Counted from the stretch's first letter, positions 35,961 through 46,160 are shown. The stretch is 64,000 nucleotides of DNA from Bacillota bacterium (GCA_023460035.1 JAEWRN010000007.1:66499-130498); one strand, 5' to 3'. The notes: generated from the sequence alone by a model not told the origin. Made by a program: numbers and translations.

Positions 35961-35985
35961 GGGTATACTGCCGCGCAGTATACCC
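35961..35985. terminator. Hairpin downstream of rhaD
   Basis: Perfect 11-bp inverted repeat (GGGTATACTGC/GCAGTATACCC) with a 3-nt loop, 46 bp past the rhaD stop. It has no T-run on the minus strand, so it could be an mRNA-stabilising hairpin rather than a terminator. Confidence 0.5.
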
Positions 35986-36030
35986 TTTAAAACAAGGCTG
36001 TAAAAACGGTGGTCTAGACGCTCTGGCAGG

Positions 36031-36855
36031 TTACCCGAGAAATTGTTCGTTCAACGTTACATCGAAATCCTTTGCAATTGCACGAAGGTTTTCATCGGTA
36101 ATGGTCTGCCGCAGTTTGCCTTGCCCTGCACTTAAGGCAAGAACTGCAATCTGTGCAGCTTTTTCAATGGTGTGCATCAAGCCAAAGGTGGTATCAAAAT
36201 CTGGGCCGGAACAAAACAAACCATGGTGAGACCAAACGGTTGCGTCAAACTGTTTCATAAGTTCGCTGGTGGCCATTGCAATCTCGGCACCGCCAGGTAC
36301 CATCCATGGTACAACGCCAACACCGGCAGGAAATACAACCGGGCATTCGGTTGCAGACTGCCATAAAATACGAGAAAAATCGCGGGAGGTAAGCGGTAGA
36401 ACATAGGTCAGCGCAATCAGGTTTGGAGTATGTGCATGGTAGATTACACGAGTTTTACCGTTTGTTGCGGCAACCCGTACAGAATGGTTCATAAAATGAC
36501 TAGGGAATTCGCTGGTAGGTTTTGCACCACCTTCCAGCCCCCAGACGATGCGCCAACTGTCGCCGGAGCTGTTGATTTCCACAATGCCAATGGAATGCTC
36601 TGGGTCAAGAATGACGTTGCGAAAATACTTCCCGCTGCCGGTAGTCAAAAAATATTCACCGGCAAGGTTTTTTCCGCTCACCCCCATAGGGACCCATTCG
36701 CCCGAATGGCTAAAATAAGGCTGGCATGCGGCGGCTTCTTGCGCGGTAAGCCGGTAGGTTAAGTTCCCGCCGTTGCGTTCATGCCAACCCTGTTTCCAAC
36801 CGTCGTTGCACATGCGAATATAAGACTGCACGATTTCAATATCAGTGATACCCAT
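36031..36855 (-). CDS. rhaD: L-rhamnulose-1-phosphate aldolase
   Basis: A 274-residue class II aldolase that splits L-rhamnulose-1-phosphate into dihydroxyacetone phosphate and L-lactaldehyde. Begins IVQSYIRMCNDGWKQGWHER with the GNLTYRL loop; zinc ligands in YHAHTPN and WSHHG are visible, and GIVEINSSG matches the family. Length equals the E. coli enzyme. Starts 4 bp after rhaA, behind AAGAGGT, and ends the rhaBAD operon. There is no lactaldehyde reductase gene nearby. Confidence 0.95.
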   Translation of the reverse strand: MGITDIEIVQSYIRMCNDGWKQGWHERNGGNLTYRLTAQEAAACQPYFSHSGEWVPMGVSGKNLAGEYFLTTGSGKYFRNVILDPEHSIGIVEINSSGDSWRIVWGLEGGAKPTSEFPSHFMNHSVRVAATNGKTRVIYHAHTPNLIALTYVLPLTSRDFSRILWQSATECPVVFPAGVGVVPWMVPGGAEIAMATSELMKQFDATVWSHHGLFCSGPDFDTTFGLMHTIEKAAQIAVLALSAGQGKLRQTITDENLRAIAKDFDVTLNEQFLG

Positions 36856-36859
36856 TTGT

Positions 36860-38107
36860 TTAACCTCTTTTATTTAAAACATCACATTCGTATCTCTGTA
36901 CATCTCTAAACCAGCTGTCATCTGCGGCGACACCTTGCATTTTGCAGTAATGTGCCCAAATATCGGTAAAAGGCAAGGTCTTTGCCTCTTCCATCAAGAC
37001 CATTTTTTCAGTGAAGGCCCCCTTATCCTGCAGCGACTTCAGTTTTTCGTTTGGCTGCAATAGTGCCCACAGCAAGGCTTTTTGTACATTGCGTGCCCCA
37101 ATTACCCATGCTGCAATGCGGTTAATAGAGGCATCAAAAAAGTCAAGACCGATGAGAACTTTGTCAACGGCATCATTGCGCACGATTTCTTTCATAATCT
37201 CTTTCAACTCGTCATCAAACAAAACGACATGGTCTGAGTCCCAGCGGACCGGGCGGGTCACGTGCAGCGGTATTTTATCAAAGTAACACAGTAGCGCTGG
37301 TATTTTATCGCTTACTACTTCGGTAGGGTGGTAATGCCCATTGTCAAGCAGGTTATATACGCCGGGGTGCGAAGCGGCATAACTCATGTAAAATTCGTTG
37401 CTACCAACAGTATAGCTTTCAAGTCCAATCCCAAATACTTTACTTTCAACGCAGTCAATTACATAAGGGCAGGGTTCGGTAAAAATTTCATTTAGAGCCT
37501 CTTTTAAACGCAGACGGGGACCCAGCCTGTCCGCAGGAATATCTTTAAAACCATCTGGGATCCAGATGTTGTTGAGTACCTTGTCGCCCAATTGTAACCC
37601 TATTTCATTCGCAATACGCCGGCTGACCTTGCAGTGCTCAATCCAGAACCGCCGCACGGTTTCATCAGGGCTGGCAAGTGTAAGGCCGTCTTTTACCATG
37701 GGGTGGGAAAAGCAGGTGGGATTAAAATCAATGCCTAGGTTGTTCTTTTGTGCAAATTCAACCCACGGCGCGAAATGCCTGTATTCCAACTTATTGCGGT
37801 CGGCCCATTCGCCTGCGTCAAAAATGGCATAGCAGGCGTGCAGATTAATGCGCTTTTTGCCGGGTATATGGGTGCAGGCTCTTAGAAAGTCGGCCTTAAG
37901 CTCTTCAAAATTGCGTGCCCTGCCAGGGTAATTTCCTGTCGCTTGAATGCCACCGCCGGTGCCGCCGTTCTGGCAGTCGAAGCCGGTTACATCATCACCT
38001 TGCCAGCAGTGGATTGAGATGGCTTTATTTGCTGTCACGGCCAGTGCCAATTCAACATCCACACCCAATTGAGCATAAAGCAATTTTGCTTCTTCAAATC
38101 TGCTCAT
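36860..38107 (-). CDS. rhaA: L-rhamnose isomerase
   Basis: A 415-residue L-rhamnose isomerase (typical 415-420), converting L-rhamnose to L-rhamnulose with Mn2+/Zn2+. Family stretches: ISIHCWQGDDVTGFD near 30, GIDFNPTCFSHP, LLDNGHYHPTEVVSDK and HVTRPVRWDSDHVV with the metal-binding His and Asp residues. The ATG overlaps the end of rhaB by 14 bp and follows AGGAGATATCGT within rhaB, so translation is coupled. Confidence 0.96.
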   Translation of the reverse strand: MSRFEEAKLLYAQLGVDVELALAVTANKAISIHCWQGDDVTGFDCQNGGTGGGIQATGNYPGRARNFEELKADFLRACTHIPGKKRINLHACYAIFDAGEWADRNKLEYRHFAPWVEFAQKNNLGIDFNPTCFSHPMVKDGLTLASPDETVRRFWIEHCKVSRRIANEIGLQLGDKVLNNIWIPDGFKDIPADRLGPRLRLKEALNEIFTEPCPYVIDCVESKVFGIGLESYTVGSNEFYMSYAASHPGVYNLLDNGHYHPTEVVSDKIPALLCYFDKIPLHVTRPVRWDSDHVVLFDDELKEIMKEIVRNDAVDKVLIGLDFFDASINRIAAWVIGARNVQKALLWALLQPNEKLKSLQDKGAFTEKMVLMEEAKTLPFTDIWAHYCKMQGVAADDSWFRDVQRYECDVLNKRG

Positions 38108-39551
38108 ACGATATCTCCTTTATATCAAACGAATTTCTAATTGCGATTCTCGCGTTTGCGAGGCTGGTAAATTCACCCTTGGCAATCATCTGTACCACAA
38201 GATTGCCAATAGATGTGCCTTCAGCGGGGCCGGCGTAGACCGGAACTCCGGTAGCCTTTGCGGTGAGTTGGTTCAGGTACGTATCTTTCGAGCCGCCCCC
38301 GATAATATTGATGCTGGTATATTGTTTGCCGGTAAGCGTGGACAGCGCTTTAATGGTCTTCGCATAATTGACAGCAAGGCTGTGGTATACGCAGTGCATC
38401 AATTCCCCCACGGTGTCAGGCACGGCCTGATTTGTCCTTGTGCAGTAGCCTTTTACGGCATAGATCATACTGTCAGGAGAAAGAAAGGTATCGTCATTTA
38501 CATCAACGATGCTGTTAAAATAATTCGCCGAGCGGGCAGCGCTTTCGAGTGCATCAAAGCTAAGCGGTGATTTGGCTTTTGCCGATGGTGTGCTTTTGCC
38601 CGACACATAAAAAGTACCATTCAGTTCACGGCGAATGCTTTGTATCATCCAAAGCCCCATAATATTTTTTAAATAGCGGAAACGATATTGATAACCGCCT
38701 TCGTTGGTGAAATTTTGCAAGCGGCTGGCCTCGGTTGTAATCGGTATGGGGCTTTCTACGCCAAGCAGGCTCCATGTCCCACTGGAGAGGTAAACTGCGT
38801 GGTCGTCGCGGGCCGGTACCGCAAGAAAGGCTGACCCGGTATCGTGGGTCGCAGGTAAAATTACTTCGCAGCGAAAGCCGACCTCTTTTTCAATTGCTGG
38901 GGTAAAGGGGCCTAGGCTGGTGCCCGGCATGGAAAGCTGATCAAACAGTTGTTCAGGCAGGCCAAGCGCCTGCAGCAGTTCGGTGTCCCATGTTTTTGTG
39001 TAAGCGTTTACAAGGTTTGTGCTGGTGGCATTTGTGTACTCATTCCGGCAAATGCCGGTCAACAAAAAATTGAAAAATTCGGGGATCATCAAAAAACGAT
39101 TCGCCATGGTAATTTGTTCTGGATGTTCGGCTTTTAACGCCATCAACTGGTAAATAGTGTTGAATGGCTGTTTTTGTATCCCTGTGCGCTGATAAAGTGG
39201 TGCGGGGGAGATCACTTTATTTACATTTGCTTCCATCCCTTTGGTTCTTTTGTCGCGGTAGGCAACGGCATCACTTAAAAGGCCGCCCTGTTTATCTAGA
39301 AGAACAAAATCTACCGCCCAAGTATCAATCCCCATTGCAATTGGTATTTTACCGGCGGTTTTACAAGCTTTAAGGCCTTCTAAAATACGTGCCCAAAGTT
39401 GGTCAATATCCCAGCAGTCGTGGCCGTTTTTGTGTATCTGAGGGGTGTCAAACCGATAAATTTCTTCTAAAAAGATAAGCCCGTTTTCCACATGGCCTAA
39501 AATATGACGTCCGCTTGACGCACCGATATCAATCGCCAGGTAATACTGCAT
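38094..39551 (-). CDS. rhaB: Rhamnulokinase
   Basis: A 485-residue FGGY-type kinase that phosphorylates L-rhamnulose at O1. N-terminal LAIDIGASSGRHI phosphate loop, GIDTWAVDFVLLD, the HDTGSAFLAVP sugar-site stretch and the late NIIGGGSKDTYLNQ adenosine motif are all present. The ATG follows AAAGGAGTTATATCG. First gene of rhaBAD; a TATAAT-like element lies in the 74 bp between it and the GH78 stop, so it may have its own promoter or be read through from GH78. Confidence 0.95.
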   Translation of the reverse strand: MQYYLAIDIGASSGRHILGHVENGLIFLEEIYRFDTPQIHKNGHDCWDIDQLWARILEGLKACKTAGKIPIAMGIDTWAVDFVLLDKQGGLLSDAVAYRDKRTKGMEANVNKVISPAPLYQRTGIQKQPFNTIYQLMALKAEHPEQITMANRFLMIPEFFNFLLTGICRNEYTNATSTNLVNAYTKTWDTELLQALGLPEQLFDQLSMPGTSLGPFTPAIEKEVGFRCEVILPATHDTGSAFLAVPARDDHAVYLSSGTWSLLGVESPIPITTEASRLQNFTNEGGYQYRFRYLKNIMGLWMIQSIRRELNGTFYVSGKSTPSAKAKSPLSFDALESAARSANYFNSIVDVNDDTFLSPDSMIYAVKGYCTRTNQAVPDTVGELMHCVYHSLAVNYAKTIKALSTLTGKQYTSINIIGGGSKDTYLNQLTAKATGVPVYAGPAEGTSIGNLVVQMIAKGEFTSLANARIAIRNSFDIKEISYEQI

Positions 39552-39625
39552 CGATATAACTCCTTTGCTGTGCTAATAATTACTGAACTACCCCAATTTA
39601 TGCGAAAAAACATAATATGAAACTA

Positions 39626-42328
39626 TTATAGCCTACAAACAAAATTATAGGTTCCTGACCCGATTGCATGTTGTTCCCCGTTGGGCAATATCACCGTACA
39701 AGTAGTGTTACAGGGGATTTTCACCTCTAGCTGGAAGATTTCGTTTTCTTTTTTCCAGCTGCTAGATATTTCCCCATACATGCTTTTGAAGCTACTTTGT
39801 GCCCATGTCATCGATTCGTCCGGTATTGGTTTAATTAGCGATTTTTTAAAGCCGGCACTTTGATTTTGAATTCCTGCAACATTGCGGTAAATCCAATCAA
39901 ATACGCAACCAAGAGCATAATGGTTATAAGATAAATTGCCTGTCTTGCCATCGGGTTTAATTCCATCCCAGCTTTCCCAAATGGTGGTAGCTCCTTTTTT
40001 AATTTCGTAAAACCAAGAAGGACAATTTTCTTGGTACAATATTTTATAAACAGTATCCTGCATCCCATATTTCGTCAGTACATCAAGCAGTATAGGAGTT
40101 GACAAAAAACCTGTGTCTAAGCAGAAATGATTATCTTCAATCAATTGTTTGAGTCGCTGTACTACTTTATCTACAGCGTTTTCAGGGACAATATCATACC
40201 ATAATGCACAAACATAACAACCCTGTAAATCTGGATTAATCACCCCTGATTCCGAAATATAAGTATCGGAGATTGCTTTCTTTATCCGAAGATTTAAAGT
40301 GTGGTATTTCACTGCGGATTCTTCATCGCAAATAATTTTTGAAATTTCAGACATCATTTCCGCAGAATAGGCATAATAAACAGATGCGATAAATTCTTTT
40401 GTCGCTTTTGCGCCTTTTACACTGCCCATCATTCCTTTTGAGATACTGGGAATCATCCAATCGCCGTAATGCCATCCGGTGTTCCATAGATATTTATGGT
40501 TTTCAATTTCGGCGGGAGATTTGTTCTTCTTTTTTTCGAAGTTATCGGGGTTGAAATTTTCTGCCCGATATGTTACATAATTCATCCATCTCTTCATCAT
40601 AGGGTAGTACTTTTTTAGAATATTAAAGTTGCCATACATTTTATATATGGTATAAGGCACAATAATACAGGCCTCTGACCAACCGGCAGAGCAACACCCC
40701 TCTTTGCTTTGAAGCTTCAAGGAATTTTGATAAGAAATGCTAAAGGGAACAACGCAGGGAATTTGGCCATCACTAAGTTGCTCTGCTTCCATACTGTCTA
40801 ACCAACGCTCCAAAAAGGCGGTCATATCCTGGTTGTAAGCGGCAGTGGGGGCAAACACTTGGATATCGGCAGTCCACCCAGCGCGTTCTCTTTGAGGGCA
40901 ATCGGTTGGAATAGAAATCATATTGGAACATTGTGACCATCGAACATTAGAGTATAGTTTGTTCACTAGTTCATTGCTACATCTAAAGTAGGATAAGTTT
41001 TCCATACGGCTTGAAATTGCAATTCCACAAAAATCTTCCAATTTGAAATTGCTGATACCAGAAACTTTTACATAACGGAACCCGTGAAAAGTGAATTGGG
41101 GCTCAAAAAGTTCTTCCTTTTCCCCCGAACAAATAAAAATATCAGTCTGATCCTTGTTAACGCCGATAATATTATTCAAGTAATCCCCGTTTTTATCCAG
41201 AACCTCACCGTGTTCAAGTTTGATTATAGTGCCTTTGGGGGCAGAAACTTTTAAGCGTATAAACCCGGCAAAATTTTGACCAAAGTCGACGACATTTTCT
41301 CCTTTAGGCGTATGTAAAATCTGGGTTGGTTTAATTTCCTTGTACCTTTCAACAGGCCCGCCAATTTGTGCAACTAGATTGCTGTCTCCGTAATCGATGA
41401 GAGTGACAGGCTTCCAATCATGTGCATCAAAACCTGCTTTGCTAAACTTTTCAATTGTCTGTGTATAGTTATGGTCTTGCTTTTCGCCTATAAAAATATC
41501 AGAATAACGAATGGGGCCATCTGAACTGCATTTGAATTTTTCATCTGAAATAATAGTTGTTTTAGTGTTGTCACTATAAGTTAATTCTATTTCAAGAAGA
41601 AGAGCTCTTGACATTCCATATTGGTTGCTTTCACCCCCGATGCCAATTCTTCCTGCCCACCAGCCATCTGCAAGCATTACACCGCAAGCATTATTGCCCA
41701 CAACTAACATGCTTGTAATGTCATAGGTCTGGTAGCAGAGATATTTCTGGTAAGCAGTAAATTCAGGCGCCAAAAGCCGTTTGTCGGGTGCATTTCCATT
41801 GAATTGTATCGAATAAATACCATGGGCCGTTACATATGCCCGTGCTTTTGTAAGCCCTGGCTTGACTTCGAATTCTTTTCGCAAAAGAGACACAGGGAGA
41901 AGCCGTTCATCTGGCGGTAGTTTGGGCTTCGATTTCAATGCCATGCTCATCATTAGTGGAATTGGCTTTTCATATTTTACGCTTGCAATAGTCGGTTCAA
42001 TCCATTTTGCTGAAAGTTTTGCCGGGGCAGATTCGAAATAATCTGTGCTCTCCGCTTTCTGTCCATGATTATCCCAGACAATTACTTTCCAGTGATAAAC
42101 TTGTTTTTCAACTACCTGAAAATTATCCAGAACTACTTCGATTGATTGAGAGGAGAAAATGCGGCCGGAATCATATACCGATTGATTTTCAATATCAATT
42201 ATTAACTGATAGGCGTTTTGCAAAGTATTAGGTGTATCGGAAAAAAGCTGCCAAGAGAAAACAGGCGCCCCAGTTATACCCAAAGGAGCTTTTTCATGAT
42301 TACACTTCAGACCAGTAACCGTTAACAT
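39626..42328 (-). CDS. GH78 alpha-L-rhamnosidase, copy 2
   Basis: A 900-residue GH78 enzyme. Domain order as in copy 1, with general acid Glu481 in PTDCPQRERAGWTAD and base Glu785 in TTIWESWDG. An insertion near 160-190 (PIPLMMSMALKSKPKLPPDE) and a Lys/Asn-rich stretch near 650 are absent from copy 1. Start set at the ATG at 42328, six bases after GGGGAGAG; a longer open frame has no ribosome site. No signal peptide. Lies upstream of rhaBAD on the same strand and downstream of its own AraC regulator, forming a rhamnose release-and-use unit. Confidence 0.93.
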   Translation of the reverse strand: MLTVTGLKCNHEKAPLGITGAPVFSWQLFSDTPNTLQNAYQLIIDIENQSVYDSGRIFSSQSIEVVLDNFQVVEKQVYHWKVIVWDNHGQKAESTDYFESAPAKLSAKWIEPTIASVKYEKPIPLMMSMALKSKPKLPPDERLLPVSLLRKEFEVKPGLTKARAYVTAHGIYSIQFNGNAPDKRLLAPEFTAYQKYLCYQTYDITSMLVVGNNACGVMLADGWWAGRIGIGGESNQYGMSRALLLEIELTYSDNTKTTIISDEKFKCSSDGPIRYSDIFIGEKQDHNYTQTIEKFSKAGFDAHDWKPVTLIDYGDSNLVAQIGGPVERYKEIKPTQILHTPKGENVVDFGQNFAGFIRLKVSAPKGTIIKLEHGEVLDKNGDYLNNIIGVNKDQTDIFICSGEKEELFEPQFTFHGFRYVKVSGISNFKLEDFCGIAISSRMENLSYFRCSNELVNKLYSNVRWSQCSNMISIPTDCPQRERAGWTADIQVFAPTAAYNQDMTAFLERWLDSMEAEQLSDGQIPCVVPFSISYQNSLKLQSKEGCCSAGWSEACIIVPYTIYKMYGNFNILKKYYPMMKRWMNYVTYRAENFNPDNFEKKKNKSPAEIENHKYLWNTGWHYGDWMIPSISKGMMGSVKGAKATKEFIASVYYAYSAEMMSEISKIICDEESAVKYHTLNLRIKKAISDTYISESGVINPDLQGCYVCALWYDIVPENAVDKVVQRLKQLIEDNHFCLDTGFLSTPILLDVLTKYGMQDTVYKILYQENCPSWFYEIKKGATTIWESWDGIKPDGKTGNLSYNHYALGCVFDWIYRNVAGIQNQSAGFKKSLIKPIPDESMTWAQSSFKSMYGEISSSWKKENEIFQLEVKIPCNTTCTVILPNGEQHAIGSGTYNFVCRL

Positions 42329-42500
42329 GTGCACTCTCCCCAATTCGCTAAAATATTTATAGATTGTTTCTTTAACACCAATCATATCAAATATATTATG
42401 GGTAGTATGGAAATGTATAACAATAGAAAAAACGAATGATTTTGGGGTAAAATGCGAATCAGAAATTAAAAAGAGTGACAATAGAAATGTGAAAAGCCAT

Positions 42501-43577
42501 TTATGGAGCGGGCGAAAATTGATTTTTATATATGGTTGGTGTGCATCCGGTTTCTCTTTTAAATACTTTTGTAAAATAGGCAGGGTCTTTATAGCCTGCT
42601 TTTTCAGCGAGGATGGCTAAATTAACATGATTGTACCTCAAAAGTTCTTTTGCCATTTCGATTTTTGCAGAAGTCACAAGTTGGGAAAACGACTTACCCG
42701 TGTGTTTTTTAAGAATAAGTGATAAATACCTTTCGCTGAAATGAAACTTTTTTGCACAGTCTTTTAATGTGATGTGGGTAGAATTTACCAATATATAGTT
42801 TAGCATCTGCGAAACCTCGCTGTATTTATCAAAATAGCCAGGAGGATATTTCACATGATCTTCATGGTGTTGCAAGAGCGTTCCTACGAAAACTGCAAAA
42901 TATCCATTCATGATTTCAGAGTAATATTGACCTTTCCCTTCACAGGCTTGAAACATTCTAAGAATTATTTCTTTAAGGATTTCGTCATTACCAGTGGAAC
43001 AGACCAAATATTTGTGGAACTGGTTAGAATACAAAATCTCATTAAAAAAGACGGACAGTATATTGGAGGATTTCAACAAGGTTGTGAAAACTTGATCAAA
43101 AGTAGAAATTTTAATTAAAATATTTAAAACAATTGTTTCATCGTCTTTTACATAGACGGAGTGTTCTACTTTTGGAGGGATGATACAAAGGTCTCCGCCT
43201 GAAAAGATAAGATTTTTGCCATCGATGACATTAATGCACTGCCCTGAAAAAACAAACAACACTTCAAAGAAGCTATGGAGATGCATGATGGGAAATGAGT
43301 ATCTTGGGTGTTTGGTGATGCGAACGTCGTCAACATCGTTAAAAAAATGCGATTCTGGCAATTCGAAATTTTCGTCGGATAGGCGCAGAGATGTAACATA
43401 ATTTTCTTTTAATACAGTATGTCCGACGCTGTTAAAATGCTCATCCAGTATGATTTTGTTTTGTTGTGTGGGGACAAACTTATAACACACAAGGTGCTTG
43501 TTATAGTAGTCTTTTTGAAAAGATTCCAATTTAGTGAACTGAAAAAGATTTTCTTTTGCAGACTCTAAAAAATTCAT
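42501..43577 (-). CDS. AraC-family regulator with cupin sensor
   Basis: A 358-residue AraC regulator. A cupin-type sugar pocket lies at ~90-190 (FPIMHLHSFFEVLFVFSG; CIIPPKVEHSVYV) and the two helix-turn-helix motifs at ~275-355 (LKDCAKKFHFSERYLSLILKK begins the first; EKAGYKDPAYFTKVFKRE the second). This layout is like RhaS/RhaR-type regulators. The ATG at 43577 follows GAAAGAG. Lies 172 bp upstream of the second GH78 and rhaBAD, so it is the best candidate rhamnose sensor. Confidence 0.88.
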   Translation of the reverse strand: MNFLESAKENLFQFTKLESFQKDYYNKHLVCYKFVPTQQNKIILDEHFNSVGHTVLKENYVTSLRLSDENFELPESHFFNDVDDVRITKHPRYSFPIMHLHSFFEVLFVFSGQCINVIDGKNLIFSGGDLCIIPPKVEHSVYVKDDETIVLNILIKISTFDQVFTTLLKSSNILSVFFNEILYSNQFHKYLVCSTGNDEILKEIILRMFQACEGKGQYYSEIMNGYFAVFVGTLLQHHEDHVKYPPGYFDKYSEVSQMLNYILVNSTHITLKDCAKKFHFSERYLSLILKKHTGKSFSQLVTSAKIEMAKELLRYNHVNLAILAEKAGYKDPAYFTKVFKRETGCTPTIYKNQFSPAP

Positions 43578-43662
43578 AATAATAACTCTTTCATAATACA
43601 AAGAAGAAAAAATATTGTAGCACGGTGCATGCCACGCCTATAAAAGCAAGAGGCAAACGCAG

Positions 43663-45060
43663 TTAAATACCCAAATAAGCCTTTGCGTTGTCAAAAGCGA
43701 TGCCGTTCACAATGGCAGAAAGCTGGTCCATGTCATTCGGGTACTGGCCGCTTTCCACTAAAGTGCCAAGATAATTGCACAGAATACGCCTAAAATACTC
43801 GTGGCGGGGGTAAGACAAAAAGCTGCGGCTGTCGGTCACCATACCAACAAATTTGCCCAACACACCAAGGCTGGCAAAGTCGGTTATCTGGTGGGTCATC
43901 CCGTCCATATGGTCGTTCATCCACCAAGCAGGGCCAAATTGAATTTTACTTGCCGCTTCACTGGACTGAAAATTGCCCGCCATCGAGGCAAGAACATAGT
44001 TGTCTTTGGGGTGAAACGCAAACAGAATGGTTTTGGGCAAAATGTCGTTTTGTTCAAGGCTGTCAAACAGGCGGGCCAGCGGTTCTGCGACCTGCCGGTC
44101 ACTCATGGAATCATACCCGGCGTCCGGCCCAAGCTTTTTAAACATTTTTGTGTTGTTGTTGCGCAGCGCACCAATGTGCAGTTCCATGGCGATGTTGTGC
44201 TTTGTGTATTCGCTGCAAAGGTGGCACAGCAGCGAAGTTTTGTACTTTTCTGCATCTTCTTCGCTCACGCTGCCACCCAGCAGCGCATGCCGAAAAATAG
44301 AATCCACGGTTGCGGCATCTGCTTCGCGGTATGGGATAGCGGTAAACGAATGGTCGCTTGCAACGCAGCCCATCGCGGCAAAAAAAGCAACGCGCTGCGA
44401 AAGCGCGGCTTTTAATTGGCCGTAGTTTTCAATCGCTATGCCGGCTGCCGCCGCAAGTTTTTGAATGTAGTCGCCAAAACCGGGTTGGTCGATGCCAAGG
44501 GCTTTGTCCGGCCGAAATGCCGGCAGCACCTTAACGCCAAAGCTTGCGTCCTGCGCAAGCAGTTTGTGGTATTCCAGGCTGTCCGCCGGGTCGTCGGTGG
44601 TGCACAATGCGACAACATTACACTTTTTAATAATTTCCCGCGGGGTAAAACCGCCGGCCGCTATTTTTGCATTTGCTTTTTGCCAAATGGTATCTGCGGT
44701 TTTGGGGGACAAAGGCAGGTCAATGTCAAAAAAACGCTGCAGCTCAAGGTGCGCCCAATGGTAAAGCGGGTTGCCGATGCAAAACGGCAGGGTTTCGGCC
44801 CAAGCCTTGAATTTTTCGACTTCACTGCCGTCACCGGTAATATACTTTTCCTCAATGCCACAACCCCGCATCGCACGCCATTTGTAGTGGTCGCCGCCAA
44901 GCCAAAGTTCGGCAATCGTTTGAAACGGTTTGTTTTCGTAAATTTCCTTCGGCGACAAGTGACAATGGTAATCAAAAATTGGCTGCTTTGAAGCAACCGC
45001 AAACAGTTTTTTGGCAGTTGGGGTCTCTAATAAAAAATCTTCGTCCATAAACGCTTTCAT
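43663..45060 (-). CDS. uxaC: Glucuronate isomerase
   Basis: A 465-residue UxaC, which turns D-glucuronate into D-fructuronate (and D-galacturonate into tagaturonate). Family stretches: YHCHLSPKEIYEN metal site near 31, LWLGGDHYKWRAMR, LYHWAHLELQRFF, and the late AWWMNDHMDGM. Length is typical (460-470). GC content is higher than in the preceding glycosidase genes. Lies 123 bp downstream of the gntR gene on the same strand, so it may share its transcript. Confidence 0.96.
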   Translation of the reverse strand: MKAFMDEDFLLETPTAKKLFAVASKQPIFDYHCHLSPKEIYENKPFQTIAELWLGGDHYKWRAMRGCGIEEKYITGDGSEVEKFKAWAETLPFCIGNPLYHWAHLELQRFFDIDLPLSPKTADTIWQKANAKIAAGGFTPREIIKKCNVVALCTTDDPADSLEYHKLLAQDASFGVKVLPAFRPDKALGIDQPGFGDYIQKLAAAAGIAIENYGQLKAALSQRVAFFAAMGCVASDHSFTAIPYREADAATVDSIFRHALLGGSVSEEDAEKYKTSLLCHLCSEYTKHNIAMELHIGALRNNNTKMFKKLGPDAGYDSMSDRQVAEPLARLFDSLEQNDILPKTILFAFHPKDNYVLASMAGNFQSSEAASKIQFGPAWWMNDHMDGMTHQITDFASLGVLGKFVGMVTDSRSFLSYPRHEYFRRILCNYLGTLVESGQYPNDMDQLSAIVNGIAFDNAKAYLGI

Positions 45061-45183
45061 TGAATCACCAATCCTAAGTTTAGTCTGGTTGCAAAAAACA
45101 AGATGAAAAGATGCAATGTTTGCTTTGGGGTTGTAAAGTAGGTGCTGTGGTGCGGGCTGTTCGGGCTGCCGCGCCGGCGCAGC

Positions 45184-45885
45184 TTACACAGAGCCGGTAA
45201 AATAATCGCCGTGCTGGTAAATCACTTCGGCGCTTTTTGCAAAGCCCTGGTTGATGTGCTCATAGATTAAAGCACGTAGCTCGTCGATTTTTTTGCCTAA
45301 AATCAATTCTAAAATGCCAACGTGCTGCTGGTACAGCAAATTTAAATCGCGCCCTTCGCCAAGGTCCATCAGCGCACGAAAACGGTGATAGTGGGCAATA
45401 TGCGCTCCGATCATGTGCGAAAGCTGTTCTCGTCTTGCGGCAATATAAAGTGAATAATGAAATTCGTCATCTAGGCGAATAAATGTGTGGCTAAGAGAAT
45501 CAGCCGCATTATTGGTTTCCAGCAATTCTTTTTGTTTTTGAAGAATTACACGTGCCTTGACTGCCTGAATAGGATCATAAAAGAACGCAAGGTCGCTGAA
45601 TACAGCCTGTTCCACTATGGTGCGCAGATAAAGGGCATCTGCAATACCGCTTAGGTCTATTTTGGTTACAAAAGTGCCGACGTGAGGCCGAATTTCAAGC
45701 AAGCCCTCATTTTGCAATGCCTTGAACGCATCGCGAACCGGTGTGCGGGACACGTTGAATTTTTCGGTCATGTCGTTTTCATTCAACATGGTGCCGGGGG
45801 CGTATTCTAGGTTTAATATTTGGTTGCGAAGTGTGCAATATACATTATTAGACATGGCTTCGCTTCGCTTTTTTTGCTCATCCAT
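45184..45885 (-). CDS. GntR/FadR-type (FCD) regulator of the hexuronate genes
   Basis: A 233-residue FadR-subfamily GntR protein: N-terminal winged helix (NENDMTEKFNVSRTPVRDAF) and an all-helical FCD ligand domain with likely metal-binding residues (LDDEFHYSLYIA; HIAHYHRFR). Resembles UxuR/ExuR-type regulators. Divergent from uxuA; three TTGTATACAA-type palindromes lie in the 358-bp space between them, one next to its own start. Expected to repress uxaC/uxuA and itself until fructuronate or a related acid binds. Confidence 0.88.
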   Translation of the reverse strand: MDEQKKRSEAMSNNVYCTLRNQILNLEYAPGTMLNENDMTEKFNVSRTPVRDAFKALQNEGLLEIRPHVGTFVTKIDLSGIADALYLRTIVEQAVFSDLAFFYDPIQAVKARVILQKQKELLETNNAADSLSHTFIRLDDEFHYSLYIAARREQLSHMIGAHIAHYHRFRALMDLGEGRDLNLLYQQHVGILELILGKKIDELRALIYEHINQGFAKSAEVIYQHGDYFTGSV

Positions 45886-45915
45886 AAATCAACTCGTCTC
45901 CTTCAAAATGAAAGA

Positions 45916-45927
45916 CTTGTATACAAG
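45916..45927. promoter_or_regulatory. GntR operator candidate, site 1
   Basis: CTTGTATACAAG, a perfect 12-bp palindrome 31 bp upstream of the gntR start codon. Same core as the two sites near uxuA; well placed for autoregulation. Confidence 0.75.
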
Positions 45928-46096
45928 AATATTATACTTTATATATCGGCGCGCGTCAATAATTTATCGCTTACTGCAAGTGGTAAAATAAGAGAAATAT
46001 CGCAAAAATTCAATAAATTTGCTCTAATTTTTGAACTTTTAAAGTAACGTGCTTGTCACTTTTGTTTTGAAAGCGAAAGTCAAAAATGAAACTGTG

Positions 46097-46126
46097 TTGA
46101 CATTTGTATACAAGCGATGCTATAAT
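46097..46126 (+). promoter_or_regulatory. uxuA promoter with embedded GntR operator (site 2)
   Basis: TTGACA (46097-46102), 18-bp spacer, TATAAT (46121-46126). The spacer contains TTGTATACAA (46104-46113), so bound repressor would cover the promoter directly. Confidence 0.8.
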
Positions 46127-46160
46127 CTCCACGTAAATTCATATTCTGTAATTGAAGATG

